NCBI GenBank assembly: GCA_020024615.1
Contig: JAHHTP010000020.1
Span: 1-32,369, forward strand
Origin: Oscillospiraceae bacterium
GTDB taxonomy: Bacteria; Bacillota; Clostridia; Oscillospirales; Ruminococcaceae
Direction: 5' to 3'
DNA length: 32,369 nt
This document shows, piece after piece, positions 23,806 to 31,144 of this stretch. The position numbers and the translations under genes are program-made. Numbering within the stretch: the stretch's first letter is position 1; each line of letters starts with the position of its first letter. The notes beneath the pieces were generated by a model. The model searched no databases. It saw only the letters and a program-made list of their open reading frames with translations, and was not told the DNA's origin.

Positions 23806-24406
23806 CTCTGTTTTCTCTCAATTTCTTTTTTCTGTTTCTTTTCGTTCTCGACCCGAATTTCAATCGCAGCGATGATAAATGCGCGTTCTTTCTGGTTGAG
23901 TGCGAAAAATTCATGTGGCAGCATATGAAATTCATGAAGGCAATAGTAAGCAACATTCGCTTCCCCATCCCCTTCATTGATTAGTTTTTTGCTTCTTCCA
24001 CATCTTCCTGCAAGGTGGTATCAAAACCACAAATTTCCTGTACCTTTTGCAAATAGTTTGCATATTCACCTGGGGTAAGCATCGCTTTTAGTACAGCATC
24101 TTCGCCCATCGTGTGATAACTATTTTGCAATTCGGCATTGCTCAAATCAGGATATACGGTACAAACCGCCGCCAGTTTGCCCAAATATAAATCATAATCA
24201 ATTTCCTTTTGATACTGATTCTTTTTGTTTGGGATTGCAACACGCTTCACGCAGGTTTTGCGCAATGCTTCATCTTCGGTTCCAGTGATGGTTTTCATCT
24301 CCCATTCAATCGGTTTACCGTTCTCATTCAAAAAGCGTGGGGAAGCGACATATTTTTCATTGTCGATTGTTAAGGCATTTTCTGCCATAAATGCAGATAA
24401 ACTCAT
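23793..24406 (-). CDS. Tail assembly chaperone, long form made by -1 frameshift
   Basis: Slipping back one base at A AAA AAC (23990-23984) joins residues 1-141 of the short form to 63 codons of the -1 frame: LINEGDGEANVAYYCLHEFH, then MLPHEFFALNQKERAFIIAA and IEIRVENEKKQKKEIERKQS to a stop at 23793-23795. The extension is a sensible, charged helical sequence and corresponds to the GT-type extension that tailed phages make in small amounts, thought to bind the tape measure during tail assembly. Coordinates span the join complement(23985..24406 / 23793..23984). Product length about 204 residues. Confidence 0.8.
23981..24406 (-). CDS. Tail assembly chaperone, short form (XkdN-like)
   Basis: A 141-residue protein (MSLSAFMAENALTIDNEKYV, then ENGKPIEWEMKTITGTEDEALRKTC, MGEDAVLKAMLTPGEYANYLQKVQEICGF). 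It resembles the XkdN/phage tail assembly chaperone family by sequence style and by position between tube and tape measure. It ends EEAKN at the slippery site. A G-like short form is normally made in large excess over the frameshifted form. AGGAGG precedes the ATG at 24406. Confidence 0.85.
   Translation of the reverse strand: MSLSAFMAENALTIDNEKYVASPRFLNENGKPIEWEMKTITGTEDEALRKTCVKRVAIPNKKNQYQKEIDYDLYLGKLAAVCTVYPDLSNAELQNSYHTMGEDAVLKAMLTPGEYANYLQKVQEICGFDTTLQEDVEEAKN
23984..23990 (-). promoter_or_regulatory. Slippery heptamer for -1 ribosomal frameshifting
   Basis: In the zero frame the end of the gene reads GCA AAA AAC TAA. The heptamer A AAA AAC is one of the most efficient -1 slip sites known (XXXYYYZ form), and it directly abuts the stop codon. 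The purine-rich stretch that follows (GAAGGGGATGGGGAAGCG) and a weak AAGC/GCTT hairpin are possible stimulators. Confidence 0.85.
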
Positions 24407-24424
24407 AATAAAATCCTCCTAACA

Positions 24425-24895
24425 TTAAAGCATGCCGGCAAGCAATTTGAATGTTTCCGGCATTTCAAAATCTTCAAATGTAAAATCCATATCCTCATCC
24501 AGATACTCTGCATCAGCGTCAAATTTTGTAATGATACCGCCATTGATATTACAGTCTTTGAGAATAACCGTCTGACGGCCAACAGAAGAGGTTGGGTCTT
24601 CATTGGTAACCTGAATATCAAAATAAACATCCTCTCCGGTATCCTTGTAGTGCTTGAGCATCTCACGGAAAATCGAGGTGTTATAATGGAATTTTGCAGA
24701 GCCTTCCCCCTCCCAGCCAGTGGGCTTATTGCCCTTGCCTGGTTTGCCCAAAATCGGCACTTTCGACTTGGTTTTGTTGAATTTGGCTTCCAGATTGATT
24801 GCCTGCATAAAATTATAACGGCGGTTGTTAATGGTGATAAAGCATTCCGCAAGGGATGCCGAAATGGTATCCTTTGCATGCATTACATTCGTCAT
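24425..24895 (-). CDS. Phage tail tube protein (XkdM-like)
   Basis: A 156-residue protein (MTNVMHAKDTISASLAECFI, then FMQAINLEAKFNKTKSKVPILGKPGKGNKPTGWEGEGSA with FHYNTSIFREMLKHYKDTGE and FDIQVTNEDPTSSVGRQTVILKDCNI). The GKPGKGNKPTGWEGEG stretch and the order after the sheath identify the inner tube protein of contractile tails. Many copies stack into the tube inside the sheath. Length is normal. The start codon at 24895 is followed by a second ATG at 24883; the upstream AAAGGGGG fits the first. Confidence 0.88.
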   Translation of the reverse strand: MTNVMHAKDTISASLAECFITINNRRYNFMQAINLEAKFNKTKSKVPILGKPGKGNKPTGWEGEGSAKFHYNTSIFREMLKHYKDTGEDVYFDIQVTNEDPTSSVGRQTVILKDCNINGGIITKFDADAEYLDEDMDFTFEDFEMPETFKLLAGML

Positions 24896-24911
24896 AGTCT
24901 ACCCCCTTTTT

Positions 24912-26228
24912 TTATTGTACATATACGGTCATGTAAAGCTGCGCCATTGCGTTGACCGGCTTGATATGGTCCGTCACAACAACCGCTTTTTTGGATTGTC
25001 CTGGTTCAACTGTCACTGCATCAGGGCTAAACGCCTCAATCGCGCCGATATTCTGCAACTCGCTGTGATGTTTGACAATATCATTCCAAAGGCTGATTCT
25101 GCCATCCTGCTTGTTCTGAATTTTTCCATGATATTTTTCTGCAAACAGCAGCGCAATGTCATTTGCAATCTGATCCAACACACGAATGGTTTGGTTGTTT
25201 GAAAAATCACCTTGTTTCTCACCGGTTACCGACACAAAGGTGTTGATGTCCTCTAAAACAGCCACCTTATCGTTGACCGCATGGAACAGAAACGAACCTT
25301 CTTGGATGCCTTGTTCCAGTTCTGCCTGGGTGTAATCGGTATTGATCTGGTACACGCCATCATATTTCAGACTGCTGGCAGAAGCATTCACAGCAGTTCC
25401 AACCAGAACACCGGTGACCCATGGAATCAGGTCAATGCCATTTTCTTCCCCAACAATCTTATTTTTTACGCTGACAACGCCCTCGTAATCAGCAAGATGA
25501 TTCCATACAACACACTGAATTTTCTTGCCCATCTTGTCACGCATTCGCTCACAGAACGCAGCAAACAGCTTTTTGACCGTTTCACTGGCAGACATACACC
25601 CCATTGCGTGGAATACATAGGACTCTGCTTGGTCTAAATAGGTCTGGTATGTCGCATCTTCTGCCGAACCATTGCTGCCACTGGTCAGCGGTGTTGCGGC
25701 AGTCAATTCCAAAGAAGCACTGTTCTGCCAATCTACATAATCGTTGTTTTTCAAATCGGTCATAGCCGCCACACCAAACTGTGCATCCACCAGCACGGTG
25801 TCAAAGTAGGTGCTGACATCATACAGCAAAGCTTCCGACTGGCTTTTCTCATTCGCTTCGATCACGATTTTGAGTGCATTTCCACGCGTACCCGGATATT
25901 TTGCGGTTGCATATTTACAGCTTGCCTTTGTACCACCGGTATTCAGTCGGAAGAAATGCACTGTTTTGCAATGTTTGAAAATCTCACCAACCGGACGCAG
26001 GGTATTATCCAAATTCGAATATCCAAACAGTTTCAAACTGTCTGTGGGTATATCCTCTGCATGAACGGTAAACATACGCTGTTCTGCGCCCCAGTCCATT
26101 TCCAGTGCAATGGTCGCAATGCCACGCTCAGATAGCGCCGAACTTGCGTTGGGAATCGACACAAAGTTGATATATGCACCCGGCAAAATCTTGTTCTGTG
26201 TTGTAAAGACACCTCCACCTAAAGCCAT
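24912..26228 (-). CDS. Phage tail sheath protein (XkdK-like)
   Basis: A 438-residue contractile sheath protein. MALGGGVFTTQNKILPGAYI, NFVSIPNASSALSERGIATI and ALEMDWGAEQRMFTVHAED give the typical start, YPGTRGNALKIVIEAN the middle, and FVSVTGEKQGDFSNNQTIRV with QIANDIALLFAEKYHGKIQN and AMAQLYMTVYVQ the conserved C-terminal domain. It polymerises around the tube and contracts on infection. It appears full length and intact. The ATG at 26228 immediately follows the stop of the preceding small gene, with AGGAAAGGTG in the overlap. Confidence 0.95.
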   Translation of the reverse strand: MALGGGVFTTQNKILPGAYINFVSIPNASSALSERGIATIALEMDWGAEQRMFTVHAEDIPTDSLKLFGYSNLDNTLRPVGEIFKHCKTVHFFRLNTGGTKASCKYATAKYPGTRGNALKIVIEANEKSQSEALLYDVSTYFDTVLVDAQFGVAAMTDLKNNDYVDWQNSASLELTAATPLTSGSNGSAEDATYQTYLDQAESYVFHAMGCMSASETVKKLFAAFCERMRDKMGKKIQCVVWNHLADYEGVVSVKNKIVGEENGIDLIPWVTGVLVGTAVNASASSLKYDGVYQINTDYTQAELEQGIQEGSFLFHAVNDKVAVLEDINTFVSVTGEKQGDFSNNQTIRVLDQIANDIALLFAEKYHGKIQNKQDGRISLWNDIVKHHSELQNIGAIEAFSPDAVTVEPGQSKKAVVVTDHIKPVNAMAQLYMTVYVQ

Positions 26229-26417
26229 TTATTTCACCTTTCCTTTCATAAAAGCATCAATCAAGCCATCCGCTTGAACAATGGTATATATCTCTCCATC
26301 TTCCAGCAAGGCAGACAGTAAATCCTGTCGAAGCACATATCGCTGCATGGTCAGCAGCTTTTCCTTGCTGTATACCGCCTCTGCTGAAGAAACAGCGGGC
26401 ATTTTTTTAGCAACCAT
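26229..26417 (-). CDS. Small phage protein before the tail sheath gene
   Basis: 62 residues (MVAKKMPAVSSAEAVYSKEK, then LLTMQRYVLRQDLLSALLED and GEIYTIVQADGLIDAFMKGKV). It is a short protein of the kind that precedes the sheath gene in PBSX-like modules, possibly related to the XkdJ position. Mainly helical by appearance, no membrane segment. It overlaps the previous gene by 11 bases and the sheath gene follows at once, which argues for a real, coupled gene. Function unknown. Confidence 0.7.
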   Translation of the reverse strand: MVAKKMPAVSSAEAVYSKEKLLTMQRYVLRQDLLSALLEDGEIYTIVQADGLIDAFMKGKVK

Positions 26418-26823
26418 ATATTGTCGCCTCCTCCATCATTGGTTCATTCTCCACTTTCCTGCACACCGTGTGATTATAACTGACAAAGAAATGCAGCAGA
26501 TCATCTATAATCTGATAACTGATGCCGCTTCCACGCAGCATAGAGCCATCCGGCAGCGTGATAAACTCCATCACATCCATAAGCTGTTCGCCGACATCCA
26601 TCAAGGTTTCGTTATCCTTTGGATTAGCCGGATAATATACCAAATCAAACGGGATTCTGCGCAGAGAGCGATTCCCCAGCAGTGGGGAAATGTCCGGTTT
26701 TATCAGTTGAATGATAAAGCAGGGTGTTTTCAAGCCCTGCTCCACATCGTTCTGATAGATTCTGTATGTATCTCCAAAGATGGTATTCAGCCGCAATGCA
26801 ATTCCCTTTACAATCTCATTCAA
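26407..26823 (-). CDS. Phage tail terminator/completion protein
   Basis: 138 residues (MNEIVKGIALRLNTIFGDTY then RIYQNDVEQGLKTPCFIIQL, PFDLVYYPANPKDNETLMDV). The pattern matches the DUF6838-type tail terminator proteins of contractile phages, which cap the tail before head joining. Starts at ATG 26823 and overlaps the preceding gene's stop by four bases (ATGA type). Confidence 0.75.
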   Translation of the reverse strand: MNEIVKGIALRLNTIFGDTYRIYQNDVEQGLKTPCFIIQLIKPDISPLLGNRSLRRIPFDLVYYPANPKDNETLMDVGEQLMDVMEFITLPDGSMLRGSGISYQIIDDLLHFFVSYNHTVCRKVENEPMMEEATIYGC

Positions 26824-27374
26824 CCGCCAAACACCCCTTTCATCGCTTCATACAATGCCCGTTCCAGCTTCTTCGGTGTCAATGCTTCCACCTCCTGCAT
26901 GGAGATGGTCAGCATAAATCTGCCTTTTACCCAGCTTGCCGTGAGGCATTTACCCAGTGCCGGCACATACCGCCCTAGTGTCTGTCGATGGCCAAACTCC
27001 ACATAGGAAGCATACTCTTGTGGGTTGGTGATGGTAATCACAAATTGCTCCCCCTCTTGTGTTACCGTAACACCCCAACTGTCACGCAGTGTGCCACCCA
27101 CATAACCCGACCAATACTGGCTTAAAATCGCACCCGATCGGGTAAGCATAACTTTGCTTTTTCCGCTTGCCCCTTTTACTTTTGCGGTTTTCGGCTGGTC
27201 AAACTTTGGTTTATGTCCGACAGGTGTTCGTTTTTTAACCTTATTTAATAAAACCTGGGATAGTTCCTGCGCCACCTGCATCATGACCTTATCCCAATCG
27301 ACTTTTTCCAGCTGATTCAACCGCTGTTGTAGGGCTTGCAGCTGCTTAAAATCGGTTTTACCCCAGTTTGCCAT
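26820..27374 (-). CDS. HK97 gp10-like tail completion protein
   Basis: 184 residues. MANWGKTDFKQLQALQQRLN, VAQELSQVLLNKVKKRTPVG, GGTLRDSWGVTVTQEGEQFV and ITNPQEYASYVEFGHRQTLG are the signature segments of HK97 gp10-type (minor tail/neck) proteins. ATG at 27374 overlaps the upstream stop (TAATG) with GAAGGAG ahead of it; the GTG at 27383 lies in that binding site and is rejected as the start. Confidence 0.85.
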   Translation of the reverse strand: MANWGKTDFKQLQALQQRLNQLEKVDWDKVMMQVAQELSQVLLNKVKKRTPVGHKPKFDQPKTAKVKGASGKSKVMLTRSGAILSQYWSGYVGGTLRDSWGVTVTQEGEQFVITITNPQEYASYVEFGHRQTLGRYVPALGKCLTASWVKGRFMLTISMQEVEALTPKKLERALYEAMKGVFGG

Positions 27375-27733
27375 TATGCCCACTCCTTCAATAAATTCAA
27401 GTTGATTTCCTGGTGGCTAGAAAATACGGCAGGCTGTCCCGAACTGGCATAAACCAATTCCTGCCCGCCATGTAAAACAACCACCTTGCATCCGGCTGGG
27501 ATTGCAATATCCGGCGATAAAAATAGCTTGACCGCCTGAGAAACAGCTGCCACAGTGCCACCGGATACAGTCGGTGCATTTTCAAAGGACAGCTTGCAGG
27601 GTTGATTCTGTACCAGCGGTGTTTCTGCAAAATCGGTCAGTTTGGTTACCGGGTCGGTGCGTTCCATCCGTTGCAGGATGGTACATTCATCCCGATACAG
27701 CCTTTCGATGGCTTTGCGTTGTACGCTTACCAT
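27374..27733 (-). CDS. Phage head-tail adaptor/stopper-like protein
   Basis: 119 residues (MVSVQRKAIERLYRDECTIL, then QPCKLSFENAPTVSGGTVAA and FLSPDIAIPAGCKVVVLHGG). The beta-rich pattern with LFLSPDIAIPAGCKV matches small head-tail joining (stopper) proteins of Firmicute phages. It overlaps the connector gene's end by seven bases, so translation is coupled, and one base of the gp10-like gene. Confidence 0.75.
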   Translation of the reverse strand: MVSVQRKAIERLYRDECTILQRMERTDPVTKLTDFAETPLVQNQPCKLSFENAPTVSGGTVAAVSQAVKLFLSPDIAIPAGCKVVVLHGGQELVYASSGQPAVFSSHQEINLNLLKEWA

Positions 27734-27960
27734 TCCAACCGCCTGTATCGAATCACTTCTTCCAGCCGTTCAGAACAAAGGGAAGCAATCAGCGCATCCA
27801 GCCGCTGTTCCGGTGTCTGACTGCCGCCGCCAATCGCAAATGTGATATTGGTGTCACCTTCCTGAATGGATTTCACCGCTGCATCCAAATCAAATTCGGT
27901 CAGCTGTCCGCAGGCTTTTTTATATTGCAGATATCGCCCTGCTGTCATTTCTGCCGCCAT
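27727..27960 (-). CDS. Phage head-tail connector protein
   Basis: 77 residues (MAAEMTAGRYLQYKKACGQL, then FDLDAAVKSIQEGDTNITFA and the C-terminal ALIASLCSERLEEVIRYRRLEW). FDLDAAVKSIQEGDTNITF is characteristic of the connector/DUF-type gp6-like proteins just downstream of the capsid gene. The start is uncertain: ATG at 27960 or 27948, neither with a clear binding site. The deletion in the capsid gene ends only a few bases upstream and may have removed the native leader. Confidence 0.75.
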   Translation of the reverse strand: MAAEMTAGRYLQYKKACGQLTEFDLDAAVKSIQEGDTNITFAIGGGSQTPEQRLDALIASLCSERLEEVIRYRRLEW

Positions 27961-27966
27961 CGTCTG

Positions 27967-28062
27967 CTATCCCATTGTGTAGAATCTCTGCAAATCCAGG
28001 TGACTCTTGAACTGGTCTTCGATTTCGTTGGACAGATAAAAATTATCATAAAGATTTGGCAT
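27967..28062 (-). pseudogene. Major capsid protein remnant (N-terminal ~29 residues)
   Basis: Encodes MPNLYDNFYLSNEIEDQFKS then HLDLQRFYTMG and a stop. The start matches the N-terminus of Firmicute phage major capsid proteins, which run to about 300 residues, so more than 250 codons are missing. Its binding site (GGAGGTAAT) and its place right after the scaffold gene are normal, so an internal deletion took the rest of the gene, joining it at about 27970-27975 to DNA just before the connector. Confidence 0.75.
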
Positions 28063-28064
28063 TT

Positions 28065-28553
28065 TTAATTACCTCCATAAAGTTGTTTGTATTCGTTGGG
28101 ATGATTAACGGAATACGCGTACCGCTCAGCAGGAGAAAGTGCGCGGAATGTTTCCAGTGTCATTTCTCCAGGTGCTTTACCATCGCCCTTTTCAGCGGCT
28201 TTTGCGCCCCTAAACTGATTGCCAGAAACGGTATCAAACAAAAACGCAGTATCTTCGCCAGTAGTCAACTTTTGAATCTGCTCATCCACACCAATGACAT
28301 TATCCTGTGTATCGATGGTGATCTTCTCCATATCCAGCATAGCGCGTGCGGCTTTGTGGTTTTTAGCGTGTGCTTTTGTCAGCCCTGCTTCCACTGCCGC
28401 ATCAATGCGGATGGTTCTAATCTGATTTTCGTAGTTGGTTTTCTGGGTTTCCAGCTCCTCGGTGGGAACATACTGTTTTTGAATCTGTTCTGCAATCTGT
28501 GCATCGATTTGCTCGGTGTATGTATCTCCTAAAATATTTTTCAGCCAATCCAT
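28065..28553 (-). CDS. Phage scaffolding protein (GP20-like)
   Basis: 162 residues. MDWLKNILGDTYTEQIDAQI, then a coiled coil (EELETQKTNYENQIRTIRID), AAVEAGLTKAHAKNHKAARA, FDTVSGNQFRGAKAAEKGDG and the conserved ending SVNHPNEYKQLYGG match GP20/minor structural scaffold proteins that guide capsid assembly. It looks intact but its partner, the capsid protein, is truncated just downstream. AAAGGGGGTG lies before the ATG at 28553. Confidence 0.88.
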   Translation of the reverse strand: MDWLKNILGDTYTEQIDAQIAEQIQKQYVPTEELETQKTNYENQIRTIRIDAAVEAGLTKAHAKNHKAARAMLDMEKITIDTQDNVIGVDEQIQKLTTGEDTAFLFDTVSGNQFRGAKAAEKGDGKAPGEMTLETFRALSPAERYAYSVNHPNEYKQLYGGN

Positions 28554-28585
28554 TGATTTTCACCCCCTTTCAAAGGATTTTGGGT

Positions 28586-28612
28586 ACAAAAAAAGCACCC
28601 TTTCGGATGCTT
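28586..28612 (-). terminator. Terminator after the ADP-ribosyltransferase unit
   Basis: AAGCACCC (28593-28600) pairs with GGATGCTT (28605-28612) with one mismatch and a TTTC loop. On the minus strand TTTTTTT follows. It separates the 75-residue protein from the scaffold gene. Confidence 0.75.
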
Positions 28613-28625
28613 TGATGTATTTGGT

Positions 28626-28853
28626 TTATTCAATCAGGTTGATTCTGCCTTCTTCTATCGCCTGCATGAGTTCTTCCATAAAAATTTCATGCTGCTGTAT
28701 CTCTTCGGGATTCGTTGATTCATCTATCACTGTTGCATCATTCGGCTGCCAATCATTCATGCGTGCTAAAAATTTATCATATGAAGATAGTTCACAATAT
28801 CTTTTGCACTTTTCTTTTTGTGGAAGCCTTATAAATTCATTAAATGTCAGCAT
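28626..28853 (-). CDS. Small acidic phage protein coupled to the ADP-ribosyltransferase
   Basis: 75 residues (MLTFNEFIRLPQKEKCKRYC, then ELSSYDKFLARMNDWQPNDA and a Glu-rich helical end). The family is not one I can name; similar small proteins follow head proteins in Firmicute prophages. ATG at 28853 is chosen because GGAGG lies seven bases upstream and it overlaps the ADP-ribosyltransferase stop by seven bases; the frame is open further up but only as an overlap. A partner or inhibitor role for the enzyme is possible but unproven. Confidence 0.7.
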   Translation of the reverse strand: MLTFNEFIRLPQKEKCKRYCELSSYDKFLARMNDWQPNDATVIDESTNPEEIQQHEIFMEELMQAIEEGRINLIE

Positions 28854-29356
28854 AGCAGTTCCTCCATTTCTACAACGATCATGCGATTTTCTTCCCTTAC
28901 ACTTAAAACACGAAAACAAGTATTTCTTTCAAAAAGTATCTCGTTTTCGTCTGGGTTATACCTTCGAATATCTCTTCCAGTTTTAGAATGTATCTGTAAC
29001 AGAACCGTAGGGGATTCATGATAACTGCCCTTTACAGACGCAGAGGTATATGCAGCATAACAAGTTTTTGCATTGATTTTGTGAGTTTTTGCAAATTTTA
29101 TCAGTTCTCCTCTATTAAATTGCAGGCTGCGGATTACCATACCTTGATATTTCGGCATTTTACGCAATACAGAATCAAAATACTTTACAAATTCTATCTC
29201 TTCATTGGAAAGCTTATGATTTTCTCTTAATGATTCATTTATCATATAACTTTTGCTGCTAATGTAAGTATTTAGAGCCCAACGCTCTTTCTCCGTCAGT
29301 TCTATTATATCACCTGAATAGATTGGTTTCAAGCCATCCTTTGAGTCCCCATTCAC
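28847..29356 (-). CDS. ADP-ribosyltransferase (ART exoenzyme) domain, N-terminal part of gene lost
   Basis: 169 residues from GTG 29356. The frame is actually open to 29377 and reads ADWEKKFVNGDSKDG, so the start is not native. It shows the R-S-E pattern of arginine-type ADP-ribosyltransferases: GMVIRSLQF (Arg), YAAYTSASV (STS-like) and DENEILFERNTCF (ExE). In intact phages this domain usually forms the C-terminus of the Mu-F/SPP1 gp7 head morphogenesis protein, delivered to modify host targets. Here the head-protein part is missing and the domain is joined to the portal remnant. Whether it is translated is open: no good binding site lies at the GTG. Confidence 0.7.
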   Translation of the reverse strand: MNGDSKDGLKPIYSGDIIELTEKERWALNTYISSKSYMINESLRENHKLSNEEIEFVKYFDSVLRKMPKYQGMVIRSLQFNRGELIKFAKTHKINAKTCYAAYTSASVKGSYHESPTVLLQIHSKTGRDIRRYNPDENEILFERNTCFRVLSVREENRMIVVEMEELLC

Positions 29357-29652
29357 AAACTTCTTTTCCCAATCAGCTTATCCTTAAACAGCTGCAAAAT
29401 GGACTTGTAATTCTCAGCGTTAACCTCAACGGTGAGCGTGCTGATACCGCCGGTACCTTTGACTTTGACTGTGCCATAGGTCGAAAGATTATGGCGAAAC
29501 TCACCTAAATTCTGCCCATCATAGTCCTTTAGCACCAATATGGTGTTTCTGGAATCCTCCTGCATATTGTTTTCAAAGTCCGACAGCATGATGTTAATGC
29601 CATCTTGCAGGGATTTGACACGATTTAACAAGGGGATTTCCTGCTTGTTGTA
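29353..29652 (-). pseudogene. Portal protein internal fragment (SPP1 gp6-like)
   Basis: About 90 codons: YNKQEIPLLNRVKSLQDGIN, IMLSDFENNMQEDSRNTILV, LKDYDGQNLGEFRHNLSTYG, then LTVEVNAENYKSILQLFKDK. These match the middle of SPP1-type portal proteins of about 450-500 residues. Both ends are missing: the left joins the large terminase at about 29653 and the right joins the ADP-ribosyltransferase at about 29380. A TTG at 29631 is the first possible start. The portal channel cannot form. Confidence 0.85.
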
Positions 29653-30697
29653 ACTGAATACCGTTGTTGATTGAGTCCCTGCCCTTTTGTGCCGGCTTTA
29701 CATGATATAGCCCTGCTTCCTGCAACTCATCCACGCTTTTGGGCTCGGCAGAATCGGCGGTAATGCGCTCTTTGGCATATCCCATTTTAGTCACCTTTTC
29801 AGCGATTTTTCGGTTGGTCAGTGCCTTCTCATACATCTCGTCAAACACATAGAGCACATCGTTTTGGGTGTCCACCAAGCCGCAGAATAATGCGGTTGGG
29901 TCGTTGGTATAGCCGAAGTCCAGCCCGAACACCGATTTTACACCTGCCCGACTACTGATTTCCTGCACATCAAATGCAGATTCCTCCCAATTTTCATAAA
30001 TCAAGCCCTCTGCAATCCCCCAGTTGCCCAATCCTGCCACCTGGTAGCGGCGTGGGTTGCGTTCTTTCATCTTGTCAAACAGCTGGACATCGGTATCAGA
30101 TAGATACGGATTATCCTTGTATGTGGTGGTCATGGCTAAAACATTGTCTGCCGATGTGTCAAAAAAGCGTTTCTTCGCAAAATGTTTTTCCGACCAAGGG
30201 TTAAATGTGGCGGTGATGCGCTTCCAGTATCCGTCTGGCAGATTGCCTCGAATGGATTCATCCAGAATATCAAAATCATCTTCACTGGTAATCTCGTAAA
30301 ATTCTTCCATCCACAGCCAGCACAGTACGCCGTGCGGTACCGAAATGGATGTGATTTTGTAGCCATCATCCAAACCACGAAATAGAATCTTTTGACCGGT
30401 TGGGATATAGGTCATTTCCAGCGGCGAAGTGGTACAGTTCCAATAAGCTTCCGCGCCCAGCTGATGGATTGCCCATTTCAGATCGGAGAAGCAGCTGTCG
30501 CGCAGAGTGGCAGCCACCTTGCGCACCACTAAAGTATTGGCAAGTGGATATTTCATCATGTGGTAGATATGCCACAATGCAGCGTGTTTGGATTTGCCGG
30601 ATCCACGACTGCCTTTGCAAACTACATAGGTTTGTTTGGTTTTCCAGAATCTCCTATATGCTGGAAGCACAATTTCAGACAACCGTTTTTGTATCAT
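29594..30697 (-). pseudogene. Large terminase, C-terminus lost
   Basis: A PBSX-type TerL. The ATPase half is intact: Walker A GSRGSGKSKHA, Walker B LCWLWMEEF, RGLDDGYKITSISVPHG. The nuclease half begins with FGLDFGYTNDPTALF and ITADSAEPKSVDEL. After NNGIQ (to about 29654) the last ~19 codons are portal-gene DNA in the wrong frame, so the terminal nuclease motif (the DxxNHxxDAxRY region) is gone. DNA packaging should fail. ATG at 30697 is preferred to 30715, since GGGGG lies six bases upstream. The start overlaps the small terminase gene. Confidence 0.85.
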
Positions 30698-31051
30698 CGT
30701 CTGCCCCCAGATCATCTATGATGGTTACACCAACACCGCCAGACAGGTTTAATTTATCTTCCGGTTTGAAACCTGCTCTATCCAGTAGATCAGATGCTGC
30801 CCAATGAGCCACTTTGGAGTCCTCTCCGTCCAGCAATTCCACCTGTTTGGCTAAAGCCTTGCCAGCAGTGTATCGGATGCGCTTTCTGATTTCATGGTCA
30901 TAGGTAGTCATAAACAACTCATCTTTTTTCCAGTTGCAAATAGTCTGCTCGCTTACATGAAGCTGTTGTGCGATTTCCTTTTGTGTCAGACTACCTTCAC
31001 ACAGCCATTGCAGGCACTGGTTTTGTTTGGCGGTCAGTCTTTTTCCTTCAT
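30675..31051 (-). CDS. Small terminase subunit, frameshifted at its start
   Basis: The main frame is open from an upstream stop near 31063 and reads GKRLTAKQNQCLQWLCEGSL, the HTH TQKEIAQQLHVSEQTICNWK, YDHEIRKRIRYTAGKALAKQ and the end LNLSGGVGVTIIDDL. It fits the phage terminase small subunit (DNA recognition). But the only good start, ATG at 31051 after AAGGGG, lies in another frame and reaches a stop after five codons. One extra A in the five-A run (31040-31044) would give MKEKRLTAKQ in frame. Either the base is missing (mutation or sequencing error) or slippage restores it. The next in-frame ATG is at 30911. Confidence 0.75.
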
Positions 31052-31144
31052 CCGATTCACCCCTTTCTCATACACACACACGTGAAGAAATTAAAATAAA
31101 TTAAAACATTTTTCAGATACATCTTCTTTATATGCATCCAAAAT

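Noticed and set aside
23768..23977. A separate small gene after the tail chaperone in a third frame
   Set aside because: Basic, unpatterned sequence that runs through the terminator hairpin; the -1 frame of the same DNA gives the expected extension instead.
31064..31082. Short CA/TG dinucleotide run near the small terminase as a regulatory repeat
   Set aside because: Only about five units, no clear role, and not within a promoter spacer.
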